A DNA stretch of 64,000 nucleotides from Georhizobium profundi. Lineage in GTDB: Bacteria > Pseudomonadota > Alphaproteobacteria > Rhizobiales > Rhizobiaceae. The position numbers were made by a program, and so were the translations under genes. A model generated the notes under the pieces. That model had not been told where the DNA came from. It ran no database searches and worked only from the letters and a program-made list of their open reading frames with translations. How positions within the stretch are numbered: the first letter of the stretch is position 1; each line of letters begins with the position of its first letter. The DNA is taken from the NCBI RefSeq assembly GCF_003952725.1, contig NZ_CP032509.1:761001-825000 (forward strand), given 5' to 3'. Shown piece after piece: positions 42,498 to 51,112 of the stretch.

Positions 42498-43493
42498 TCA
42501 GGCTTGGCTGGAATTCAGCTGCTTGAGATGGCGTTCCCATGCAATCGCGTGGGTCACGATCAGATCGAGATCGTCGAGCTCCGGCGTCCAGCCCAGTTCC
42601 CGTCGGGCAATGGCGGCATCGGCGACGACGGTGACGGCGTCACCGGGACGACGCTCCCGCTCGCGCACGTCGAAATCAAAACCGGTCACTTTCTTCACGG
42701 TGTCGATGACCTCGCGCACGGAATAGCCACGGCCATAGCCGCAGTTGGCGAGCAGGCTACCGCCGCCATTGCGAAGGCGGGCAAGCGCCAAGCGATGTGC
42801 CCGCACCAGATCGGTGACATGGATGTAATCGCGGATGCAGGTGCCGTCCGGCGTAGGGTAATCGCCGCCGAACACCTCCATGAAATCGCGCTTGCCGGTC
42901 GCCGTTTCGCAAGCAACCTTGATCAGATGCGTCGCACCGCGCGTGGATTGTCCGGTGCGCAGGCGCGGATCGGCGCCGCACACGTTGAAATAGCGCAGCG
43001 CCGTATAGGCGAAATCGTGGGCGGCGGCGGTGTCGCGTAGCATCCACTCCGTCATCAGCTTCGATGCGCCATAGGGCGATTCCGGCTGGGTGGGCATGTC
43101 CTCGGTCACGGGCACCTTTTGCGGTGTGCCGTAAACGGCGGCCGTGGAGGAAAAGATGAAGTGAGGAACGCCGGCACGGACGGTGCTCTCCAGCAGCGAT
43201 CGCGTCTTGGAGGTGTTGTTCTCGTAATAGGTAAGGGGGTCGGCGACGGAGTCTGGCACGACGACAGAGCCGGCAAAATGTATGATGGCATCGACGCCAT
43301 TATCGCGGATGGTGGATTCGACGAGGTCCTGGTCGGCGATGTCGCCAACGACGAGCTTCGCCTCCGGAGCGACTGCCCAGTCGAAGCCCGTGCTCAGCCG
43401 GTCGAGGACGACGACTTCTTCACCCGCATCGAGCAGTTCCCAGACCATGTGGCTGCCGATATAGCCGGCGCCGCCGGTGACGAGTACGGACAT
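42498..43493 (-). CDS. galE: UDP-glucose 4-epimerase
   Basis: 331 residues. The frame opens to 43553, but the ATG at 43493 leads directly into V-L-V-T-G-G-A-G-Y-I-G-S-H, the NAD-binding glycine loop. The catalytic pair is in Y-G-A-S-K, and S-S-T-A-A-V-Y-G carries the serine/threonine. Substrate-binding residues N-x-C-G-A-D-P and R-D-Y-I-H-V-x-D-L are present. It interconverts UDP-glucose and UDP-galactose, supplying the glycosyltransferases that follow upstream. Confidence 0.93.
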   Translation of the reverse strand: MSVLVTGGAGYIGSHMVWELLDAGEEVVVLDRLSTGFDWAVAPEAKLVVGDIADQDLVESTIRDNGVDAIIHFAGSVVVPDSVADPLTYYENNTSKTRSLLESTVRAGVPHFIFSSTAAVYGTPQKVPVTEDMPTQPESPYGASKLMTEWMLRDTAAAHDFAYTALRYFNVCGADPRLRTGQSTRGATHLIKVACETATGKRDFMEVFGGDYPTPDGTCIRDYIHVTDLVRAHRLALARLRNGGGSLLANCGYGRGYSVREVIDTVKKVTGFDFDVRERERRPGDAVTVVADAAIARRELGWTPELDDLDLIVTHAIAWERHLKQLNSSQA

Positions 43494-43577
43494 GCATGAC
43501 CCCAATGACAAGCTGCGTTCGACAAGCCGATGCCGCGTCGCTGCCGCGAACATCGCCGTTGGACTTAATCGAAAGCG

Positions 43578-44108
43578 CTAGCGGGGCGCAATGCCGAGAA
43601 GCCGGGTGATGCCGCTTCGCTTCTTCTTGGGAGCGACGGCCGCGGCGAGCTGCGCCTGCAGATCAAGCACCTGTTGCTCGAGTTCGGCGATGCGTGCATC
43701 GCGTTGGGCGAGAGCTGGGGCAAAATAGGAGCTTCGCTCCGCCTCATAGGCTTCGGCAGTCTGCTCCAGATGGGCAATGCGCTGCTGCCTTGCCTCTAGC
43801 TGCGGCTCGTACCAGGTGGAGCGCACATTGTCGTACCGGCCAACCTCCTCCTTCAATTTGACGAGTTCCGGCTCATACCAGTTCACGCGCTTGTCTTCGT
43901 AATCGTCCGCACGCTCGGAGAGCTCGTGGATGATGTTGGACATACGGCGCATCTGTTCGGCGTAATGCATGAGGCGCCGCCGCATGACAGCCTGCTCGCT
44001 GCTCTCTGCCGGCGGCTGCTTCGAATTGGCCGAGGAGCCGCTCTGCCGCTTCGTCATCGGCTCATAAACATGGCCATTGCCATTCATGCCATCGTTCCCG
44101 TGCATCAC
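43578..44108 (-). CDS. Coiled-coil protein with three WYEP-type repeats
   Basis: 176 residues, no signal peptide. A polar N-terminal tail is followed by a long helix with three repeats of about 24-28 residues. Each starts Y-[ED]-x2-R, then W-Y-E-P-E-L, W-Y-E-P-Q-L or Y-F-A-P-A-L, followed by a charged helical run. The C-terminus is basic (P-K-K-K-R-S-G). It lies between galE and a large glycosyltransferase on the same strand and may scaffold or measure chain length in surface glycan assembly; that is inference. The exact start among several early ATGs is uncertain. Confidence 0.7.
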   Translation of the reverse strand: MMHGNDGMNGNGHVYEPMTKRQSGSSANSKQPPAESSEQAVMRRRLMHYAEQMRRMSNIIHELSERADDYEDKRVNWYEPELVKLKEEVGRYDNVRSTWYEPQLEARQQRIAHLEQTAEAYEAERSSYFAPALAQRDARIAELEQQVLDLQAQLAAAVAPKKKRSGITRLLGIAPR

Positions 44109-44139
44109 ATCGCTCTCGCGGTTTCCAGCAGCTATTCGA

Positions 44140-46503
44140 TCAGTTTGGTGGGTTGGCCGCGTTCAGCTTCTGCCCGCCGATGAGAATCGGTCCGGCTGGC
44201 GGCGGTTTGGTCGCCCGCACTCCATTGGCGCGCTGGATGCCCCGCTCCGGCGAAATCCGGCTTTCCGAAGTCACAGGATCAGTAAAGATCTGATCGACCC
44301 GGGTTTGGTGCTCACTGATCGAATGTCGGCTTTCCATCAGCTTGCGTGCGTTGTCCGATCTGCGTCGCGTTGCAACGGGATCGGCGTAAAGCTCGGCTAC
44401 CGCGGCCAGATAGGCGGATGCGAGTGCGTCGTCGTCGATCAAGTCTGGAACGAGAAATCCGGTTTGAAAGCTTACCGCTTCTCCGATGCCGCCAACGGCC
44501 GGCGCGATGACCGGCAAGCCCGCGCTCATGGCCTCCAACACCACATTGGGAAGCCCATCGAACGCTGCCGTGTAGATCAGGGCATCGTAGCTCTCGACAT
44601 CTAGGGCCGACAGGCCATCGAAGGTGCCGTGGTAGACAAGGTTGGGCAAGTTCCGGAGGCATTCAGGTTCAGAGCCGACCCCCAAATTGCCAAAGACGTC
44701 GACGACCAACCCAGGCTGACTGGTTTGGAGGCCCCGAGCGATTTCAGCCAGAAGCTCGGGCCGTTTCTGGCGATCGATGCGCGACGCCCAAAGCAGCCGT
44801 CCATTCGGCGCCGCTAGGTCCGAGAATACGCGCCGCTCATCGCTGCATGCTGCGTAGAGAGCGTGAAGCTTAGGGGTGAAATGATCGCCCAGTCGCACTT
44901 TCAGATCGGTCAGGATCGCCTGATGGTCGGAAACGATGCCATTGAAACTGTGGCCAGCCTCGGTGATGAGATCAAAGCCAAAGCCGTTCTCGAACCTGAG
45001 GCCATGAATCGTGTCGATGGCTTCGCAGAAATGGTAGAAGTAGGTTGAGACGTCACACAGCCGATCGGCATGGTTGCGCATGAACGCATCGACATATTCG
45101 CAGTGTTTCAGATGCAGGCGCTTCAGCCCGGCTTGATGCTGGATGATGCGGAGCGTGATCGTTTCGATGTCGGCTTCGCTCAGCCCCGTGATGCCGAGGC
45201 TGTGCAGATCGACAAACAGGCTGTCATTCGGCAGGCGATCCACCCAGTGATGATGGGCGATGCGCTGGCCGCCGAGCACGAGGCAGCGCGTGTCGGGCCG
45301 TTTGGCCTTCAGGGCCGAAAGAACCGACAGGATGAACTTCTCGCCCCCGCCGCGCGTAAGGTAGGGGACAAGCAGGATGTCGGTGAATTCCTGGCCGGCA
45401 AGGATGCCGCAAAGCTCGAAATATGCACGTGACAGTCCGGCAGGTTGCGTGAAGTTCGTGCTGCCGTGTTTGTTTTTCAGGATCCCGAGACTGATCGCGG
45501 GATCGATGGCGTTGGCTGCTGCCACGAGGTCTGCCATTCCGGGCAGATCGACGAAGGCTGCTGCTGAGAAGGTCGGCGGCAGGCTGCGCGGCCGGTCGCC
45601 GTTGAAATCAGCCCAGGCGATCTTGTGGAACCGTGCCGGTTCAAAGAAGGGGCTTGGCGGAATGAGGCCCGGTGTCTCGGCGCGAAAGCGTCGGCTCATG
45701 CTCCTCTGGCGTTCGCGATAGAAGACCAGCGCGTCTTTGGCGACCACGATGTCGTAGCCTTGCGCGACTGCCGAACAGTTGAAATGCCAGTCCTCGTAGG
45801 CGTAGCCGGATTGGTAGGAGACGTCGGCGAAGTGCAATTCGTTGAAGGCTTCGCGATAGAGCATGATCCGCGAGACGAACGGGTGGTTGTCCATCATGGC
45901 CGCGGCGCCGACGACCTTCAGCGGCAGGAATTGCCACACGTAGCACGTGGTGCCGAAACCCAGATAGAATTCGGGGCAGATGATCGACTTTGGTCCGCCG
46001 GCCTTCAGTGCGGCGTGCATGCGATGGAAATAGTCGAAGCCGATGAGATCATCTCCGTCGGCAGTTGCGATGATGGCGCCGCGAGCCGCATCGATGCCCG
46101 CATGACGCGAGGGGCCGAGCGAGCCGTGCGCGACCTCTATGACCTGAAAATGATCAAAAACGGTGAGGTCGACGCTCGACAGCGCCGATCGCATGTCTGC
46201 ATCGGCGTTGTCGAGCACGACGACAAGCTCCATCCGCAGGCCGAACTGCGCTGCGTATTGCATCGCCTCCTGCAAGGATCGAAGTGTCCGCAGCAAGTAA
46301 CGGGCTTCATCATGTAGGTTCAAAACAACCGATATGTCGACCCTGGCTGAAGTCTTGGTCGGTTTGTTCGGGGAAGAGCTGGCCGCCCGCTCGCGATCGA
46401 TTTGGATTTTCACGCGGCCTCTCAATGCCGCCATGGCCTTGGAATCGTTCAATGTGCCCACCCCTACGCAAGGGCACACCGTTGCATTGCGCACCTGTTG
46501 CAT
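44140..46503 (-). CDS. Bifunctional glycosyltransferase, GT2-like N-terminus and GT4-like C-terminus
   Basis: 787 residues. Residues ~55-300 form a GT-A domain: V-V-L-N-L-H-D-E-A, S-R-H-A-G-I-D-A-A-R-G and the D-G-D-D metal motif. Residues ~370-760 form a GT-B, GT4-type domain with L-L-W-A-S-R-I-D-R-Q-K-R-P, F-D-G-L-P-N-V-V-L-E-A and P-V-I-A-P-A-V-G-G-I-G-E. It would transfer two sugars to a surface polysaccharide or glycoprotein. It is divergent from the DUF2793 gene. The acceptor and sugars are unknown. Confidence 0.87.
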   Translation of the reverse strand: MQQVRNATVCPCVGVGTLNDSKAMAALRGRVKIQIDRERAASSSPNKPTKTSARVDISVVLNLHDEARYLLRTLRSLQEAMQYAAQFGLRMELVVVLDNADADMRSALSSVDLTVFDHFQVIEVAHGSLGPSRHAGIDAARGAIIATADGDDLIGFDYFHRMHAALKAGGPKSIICPEFYLGFGTTCYVWQFLPLKVVGAAAMMDNHPFVSRIMLYREAFNELHFADVSYQSGYAYEDWHFNCSAVAQGYDIVVAKDALVFYRERQRSMSRRFRAETPGLIPPSPFFEPARFHKIAWADFNGDRPRSLPPTFSAAAFVDLPGMADLVAAANAIDPAISLGILKNKHGSTNFTQPAGLSRAYFELCGILAGQEFTDILLVPYLTRGGGEKFILSVLSALKAKRPDTRCLVLGGQRIAHHHWVDRLPNDSLFVDLHSLGITGLSEADIETITLRIIQHQAGLKRLHLKHCEYVDAFMRNHADRLCDVSTYFYHFCEAIDTIHGLRFENGFGFDLITEAGHSFNGIVSDHQAILTDLKVRLGDHFTPKLHALYAACSDERRVFSDLAAPNGRLLWASRIDRQKRPELLAEIARGLQTSQPGLVVDVFGNLGVGSEPECLRNLPNLVYHGTFDGLSALDVESYDALIYTAAFDGLPNVVLEAMSAGLPVIAPAVGGIGEAVSFQTGFLVPDLIDDDALASAYLAAVAELYADPVATRRRSDNARKLMESRHSISEHQTRVDQIFTDPVTSESRISPERGIQRANGVRATKPPPAGPILIGGQKLNAANPPN

Positions 46504-46570
46504 GATGCGCTTATCCCCGAGCCCCAGAAGAATAGTATGATAAGAAATCTGTTAAATAAAGGGGAATTCT

Positions 46571-47974
46571 ATGGACAAAACGAATAACTTAAAAATCCCC
46601 TATATTCTTATGGCTCAGGCACAGAAACATGTCACCCATAACGAAGCTCTACTTATGATCGACGCGCTCATGCAGATGGGCGTGCAAAGCAGAGCAATGA
46701 GTGAACCTCCGGCAGACCTTGCGGATGGCGCGCGCTTCATCGTGCCGGAAACGGCTGCCGGCGCCTGGATCGGCCAGCACGCCAAGATTGCAGCCTGGCA
46801 GGATGGCGGGTGGCGGTTCTACCAGCCGGTCGAAGGCTGGATCGCGTTCTGCTCGGACGAAAATCGGCTTCTCGTCTTCCATGAGGGCGCGTGGCAGGTC
46901 CTGGAATTCAGTTTCGACTTTGCCGAGCGTCTCGGGATCAACGCCACGGCAGATGGACCCAATCGCCTGGCGCTTGCCGGAGACGCATCGCTCTTCAACC
47001 ATGAAGGCGCCGGTCATCAAGTGAAGATCAACAAGGCGACAGCGACCGACACAGCGAGCATCCTCTATCAGACCGGCTTCTCTGGGCGTGCCGAATTCGG
47101 GCTGACCGGCGACGACGATTTCCATCTCAAGGTTTCCGGTGACGGCGAGACCTTTATCGAGGCGATGGTTGTGCAATCGGCCACCGGGGTGGCGTCATTT
47201 CCTGCCGGCATTTCCGGTGTGCGCGAGCGGCTGATCGCCCCGCGCACGCTCTTCGTCGCATCCGGCGGATCCGATGCAGCGGACGGCCTGAGCCCTGACA
47301 CAGCTTTCGCGACACTGCAGCGGGCGGCGGATGCGGCCCATATGCTCGACTGCATGACGTTCGACGTCACGATCCAGCTTGGCGCGGGCACGCATTCTGG
47401 TGCAGCCGTGTTGCGCCCTCTCGTCGGTGGTGGGTCATTGCGCATCGAAGGCAACGACGCGGATCCGTCGACCGTCGTCATCTCGTCGAGCATCCTTGCC
47501 GGTGGCGGCGCCCGAGTCCTGGTTTCCGGCGTCCGGTTTGTCATGGCGTCGCCCTGGATGAGCGCGTTGACGGTCCAGGAGGGAGCGATGCTGACGCTCG
47601 GGGTGGTGGATTTCGGACCTTGCGGTGCGAATGGATCCCATATTGCCGGCACCGGCTTCGGCCAGATCAATTTCCTTGGCGACTATACGATCTCCGGCGG
47701 TGCGTTGAGGCACTTCAACCTGTCCGGCCATCTCATGGTCACGAGCAACAACCAGACGGTGACGCTGGTCGACGATCCCGCCTTCATCGAGGAATTCGCA
47801 TTCGTCTCCAACGGGGCAGTGCTCTCGCTTTGGAACGCGACGTTCTCGGGCACGGCGACCGGGCGGCGCTATACCGCCACGACCAACGGCACCATCAGTC
47901 TTTTTGGAGCAGGCGAAGCATTTTTGCCGGGCAACAGCGCCGGGATCGTCAATGCGGGAGGCATTCTCGCTTAG
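46571..47974 (+). CDS. DUF2793-domain protein, possibly surface or phage-tail-like
   Basis: 467 residues. The N-terminal ~110 residues match DUF2793 as I know it (I-P-Y-I-L-M-A-Q-A-Q-K-H-V-T-H-N-E-A-L, later W-R-F-Y-Q-P-V-E-G-W-I-A). The C-terminal ~250 residues are Gly/Ser/Thr-rich with short beta-like repeats, suggesting a beta-helix. There is no signal peptide. AGGGGAATTCT precedes the ATG. DUF2793 proteins occur with prophage-like tail genes and near glycan genes; here only glycosyltransferases are near, so a glycosylated surface protein is possible. Confidence 0.78.
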   Translation: MDKTNNLKIPYILMAQAQKHVTHNEALLMIDALMQMGVQSRAMSEPPADLADGARFIVPETAAGAWIGQHAKIAAWQDGGWRFYQPVEGWIAFCSDENRLLVFHEGAWQVLEFSFDFAERLGINATADGPNRLALAGDASLFNHEGAGHQVKINKATATDTASILYQTGFSGRAEFGLTGDDDFHLKVSGDGETFIEAMVVQSATGVASFPAGISGVRERLIAPRTLFVASGGSDAADGLSPDTAFATLQRAADAAHMLDCMTFDVTIQLGAGTHSGAAVLRPLVGGGSLRIEGNDADPSTVVISSSILAGGGARVLVSGVRFVMASPWMSALTVQEGAMLTLGVVDFGPCGANGSHIAGTGFGQINFLGDYTISGGALRHFNLSGHLMVTSNNQTVTLVDDPAFIEEFAFVSNGAVLSLWNATFSGTATGRRYTATTNGTISLFGAGEAFLPGNSAGIVNAGGILA

Positions 47975-48120
47975 ATCCTGCAGAAATTAAGCGAGAATCG
48001 ACGTCCTGCCCTGCTTCGGACGTCGTCGGGTTGCGTGCCGTTCCAGTCCATGCATGGATGTGATCGTTCAAATCCGCATGCACCGAGTCGGGGCTGGCGG
48101 TCAGTTCGAGTAGACAGTGC

Positions 48121-49970
48121 ATGACCCAATCCTGGGCCCCGGTGCGTTTTGTCCGGCAGAGGTTTGCGCAATCCCTCTGGCGCCAAATCATTGCCTTGTC
48201 CGGATACTTCGACCGCGATTGGTATCTGCTCGCCTATCCAGACGTGCTCCGCACCGGGCGGGATCCGCTCGATCATTTTCTGCGGCATGGTCACGAAGGA
48301 CGCTCGCCGGGGCCGCGTTTCGATGCGGCTGCCTACCTCGCGCGTTATGAGGTGATCGGCAATCCGCTCGTCCACTACCTTATGCATGGCCGTCGCAAGG
48401 GCTTTGAGGTCCGACCGCCTTCGCCGAGTGACGCAGATCGGGTGGTCGCTTCGGGTTTCTTCGATGCGGAATTCTATCTGGACACCAATCCCGACGTTCG
48501 GCGGGCCAACTATCCGGCGCTCCTACACTACATGCTGCACGGCGCTCTCGAAGGTCGCTCGCCGGGTCCGGATTTCGATGCGCAATGGTATCTCATGCGT
48601 AATCCCGACATCGTGGGGATGCATCCGCTTTTGCACTACATCGACTACGGCCGTTTCGAAGGGCGCAAGCCGCGCCGTCCGGATGGTGCGCTGAAGGCCG
48701 CGCGAGAAGCCATCGCCAGCGTCGAGGATCTCGACGTGGCGCTTTATGGCGCTGATTACTTCGCGCATGCGGATTATCTGGAAGTCGTCGATGGAGCGGC
48801 ACACAACCGGCTGGAGCGGGCACTGACCGCGCTTGTCGACCAGATCGAACACGTGCCGGAACGGATTGTTTTCATGCCCTGGCTCGTGCGCGGAGGTGCC
48901 GAACGCGTGGCAGCCCATGCGGTGCGCGCGATGGCTGAGCGGCTGGGTCCCCAAAAGGTGCTCGTCATCCTGGCCGATTACGACCTGGAAAATGCCCGCG
49001 ACATGATTGCGCCGGATATACCGGTTCTGTCCTTCTCGCGCGTCGATCCGGATCTCTCGCATGATGAGCGGGTGCGTCTGGTCGAACTTCTGGTCCGGGG
49101 ATTTCGTCCGGAGGCGATCCTCAATGTGAACAGCCGGGCGTGCTGGGACGCAATCCTACAGAAAGGGCGGGTGCTTGCCCGGTATACGCGGCTCTACGGA
49201 GCGCTCTTCTGTGCGGATTTCACGCCGGACGGGCGACGTGCCGGCTACAGCGATCTCTATCTGCGCGACTGCCTGGCGCACCTTTCAGGGGTCTATTTCG
49301 ACAACGCCGACCATCGAGACGAGCTGATCCGATCTCTCGGGATTCCTCAAACGCTCGCATCGAGGCTGGTCGTGGCACGGCAGCCGGCTCCTGCAGGTCG
49401 GGCTTTGCCACAACGAAAGTTAGCGGGTCGGCAAAGGGTCATCTGGGCGAGCCGGCTCAGTCGCCAGAAGAACATCCCGCTCTTGCTTCGTATCGCTCGT
49501 GCCGTGCCTGAATTCGATTTCGAGATATTCGGCAAGGGCGATGCACAGCACGAAACGATGATGACGGAGGCCGCACGCGAGATCGTAAATCTTCGCTACC
49601 ACGGTGCGTTCGACGACTTCTCGGCGCTGCCGCTGACGGAAGCGGACGTATTTCTCTACACGTCGCATTGGGACGGGCTGCCGAACATCTTGCTGGAGGC
49701 GGGGGCATGCGGGCTGCCTGTCGTTGCGCCCAATGTGGGGGGATAAGCGAACTGATCGACGACAACACTGGTTACCTCATCGACGATCCCGATGCGCTGC
49801 AGGGCTTCGTTTCAGCGTTGCGCGCGATCGGCAGAGATCCGGCTGAAGCCCGGCAGCGTGCGGGGCGCCTGCAAAAGCGCGTCGCGGATGTGCATAGCTG
49901 GGCGGGCTATGTCCGCATGCTCGAAGCCGAGCCAAGACAGGGAGGGCTGTTGCATGTCGGTGGCGCCTGA
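48121..49970 (+). pseudogene. GT4-type glycosyltransferase, frameshifted at a G6 tract
   Basis: The first frame runs to TAA at 49744-49746 (541 residues). It has four N-terminal repeats of the type [WEF]-Y-L-x2-[NY]-P-D-[VI] followed by P-L-x-H-Y and G-R-x-P, then a GT4 domain with W-A-S-R-L-S-R-Q-K-N-I-P and the G-L-P-N-I-L-L-E-A-G motif. It stops just after P-N-V-G-G. The next frame continues I-S-E-L-I-D-D-N-T-G-Y-L-I-D to 49970. One extra G in the GGGGGG at 49737-49742 would restore V-G-G-I-S-E, the normal GT4 motif. It may be a mutation, a phase-variable tract or a sequencing error. Confidence 0.8.
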
Positions 49971-50709
49971 CATTACCGCAGTTCTCAATGCACATCGTGA
50001 AGGTTTGCTTGCCCATGCGTCGCTCACCAGCATGAAGCGGGCAATCGCCGCTGCAGCCGAAGCGGATATCCGTGTCGAACTCCTATGTATTCTCGATCGC
50101 GGCGATGATCTGACGCGCGCAGTCATCAAAGGCGGACTCAGGCAAGACGATCGCCTGATCGAGGTTGCCTATGGGGATCTCGGCCGATCGCGCAACACTG
50201 CCGTCGAAGAAGCGCGCGGCGCCCATATCGCGTTTCTGGATGCCGATGATTTCTGGGCAACGAGCTGGTTGGTGCGTGCTCATGCGGAAGCGACGAAGCG
50301 GGCCGACCCCATCGTGTGGCACCCGGAAGTCTGTGCGTTCTTCGATGGCACCAAGCACATCCTGCACCATGTGGACATGGAGTCACCGTCCTACAGGCCC
50401 GTGGTGCTGATGGATCAGAATTACTGGACGGCGCTCAGTTTTGCCCGACGCAGCATTTATCTGGACACGCCCTATCCGCCCTCGGATATTCCAGGGGGTG
50501 TCGGCTTCGAGGACTGGGCCTGGAACAAGATGACCATCTGCAAGGGCGTCCTGCACAAGATCGTGCCCAACACCGGTCACGTCATCCGGCGCCGGACCTT
50601 TTCGCTGTCGCATGTGACTTTGGCGTCGCAGGCGGTGCCGCATTCGATGGGCTATCTGCGCCATCTCGTGGAAAGCAGGCAGCGCTCGGCAAAGTCCAAG
50701 CAGCGGTGA
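49954..50709 (+). CDS. GT2-family glycosyltransferase
   Basis: 251 residues. The frame opens to 49792, but the ATG at 49954 has GGGAGGG upstream and starts the GT-A fold (I-T-A-V-L-N-A-H-R-E-G). S-R-N-T-A-V-E-E-A-R-G and the metal motif D-A-D-D-F follow near residue 100, then G-F-E-D-W-A-W. It is similar to the N-terminal domain of 44140-46503. It overlaps the end of the frameshifted GT4 gene by 17 nt. The C-terminal catalytic region is short but complete for small GT2 enzymes. Confidence 0.84.
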   Translation: MSVAPDITAVLNAHREGLLAHASLTSMKRAIAAAAEADIRVELLCILDRGDDLTRAVIKGGLRQDDRLIEVAYGDLGRSRNTAVEEARGAHIAFLDADDFWATSWLVRAHAEATKRADPIVWHPEVCAFFDGTKHILHHVDMESPSYRPVVLMDQNYWTALSFARRSIYLDTPYPPSDIPGGVGFEDWAWNKMTICKGVLHKIVPNTGHVIRRRTFSLSHVTLASQAVPHSMGYLRHLVESRQRSAKSKQR

Positions 50710-50713
50710 CGCG

Positions 50714-51103
50714 TCAGTCGCCCGAGCCTTCCCGCCACATATCCATTTTGCGCCGCTCGCGCTTTGTCGGACGGCCCGTTCCGGGTTCCCGAATGGGCGC
50801 CAGGGCCGTGGGCAGGCTGTCGGCCGATTTTTCAACGACGGGCGTAAGATCCTCGTAGAGGGTTCGCGCTTCCTCGGCCGGGCCGCGACGAATGCCCGGC
50901 GCCGATATCTTCAGAATGCGCACGGTTCTGTCCAGCGTGATCGTCAGCGTATCACCGAGACGAACCTGGTGGCTTGCCTGGTCGATCTTGTCGCCATTGA
51001 CCCGGATGCGTCCGTTCTGGGCGAGCTTTGCTGCCAGCGTCCGTGACTTGACCACACGCGCGAAGAACAACCACTTGTCGATGCGCTGGCGGTCTTCGGT
51101 CAT
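50714..51103 (-). CDS. S4-domain RNA-binding protein (HslR/Hsp15-like)
   Basis: 129 residues. The S4 domain occupies the first 60: R-I-D-K-W-L-F-F-A-R-V-V-K-S-R and V-N-G-D-K-I-D-Q-A-S. A basic tail ends R-P-T-K-R-E-R-R-K. Hsp15-like proteins bind stalled 50S subunits or structured RNA. It begins 9 nt after the helicase stop, an arrangement I know from many Hyphomicrobiales. Its 3-prime end is only 4 nt from the convergent glycosyltransferase. Confidence 0.9.
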   Translation of the reverse strand: MTEDRQRIDKWLFFARVVKSRTLAAKLAQNGRIRVNGDKIDQASHQVRLGDTLTITLDRTVRILKISAPGIRRGPAEEARTLYEDLTPVVEKSADSLPTALAPIREPGTGRPTKRERRKMDMWREGSGD

Positions 51104-51112
51104 TGGCGCCTG

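Noticed and set aside
45625..46317. 230-codon plus-strand frame inside the large glycosyltransferase
   Set aside because: Shadow of the GT2 domain coded on the minus strand.
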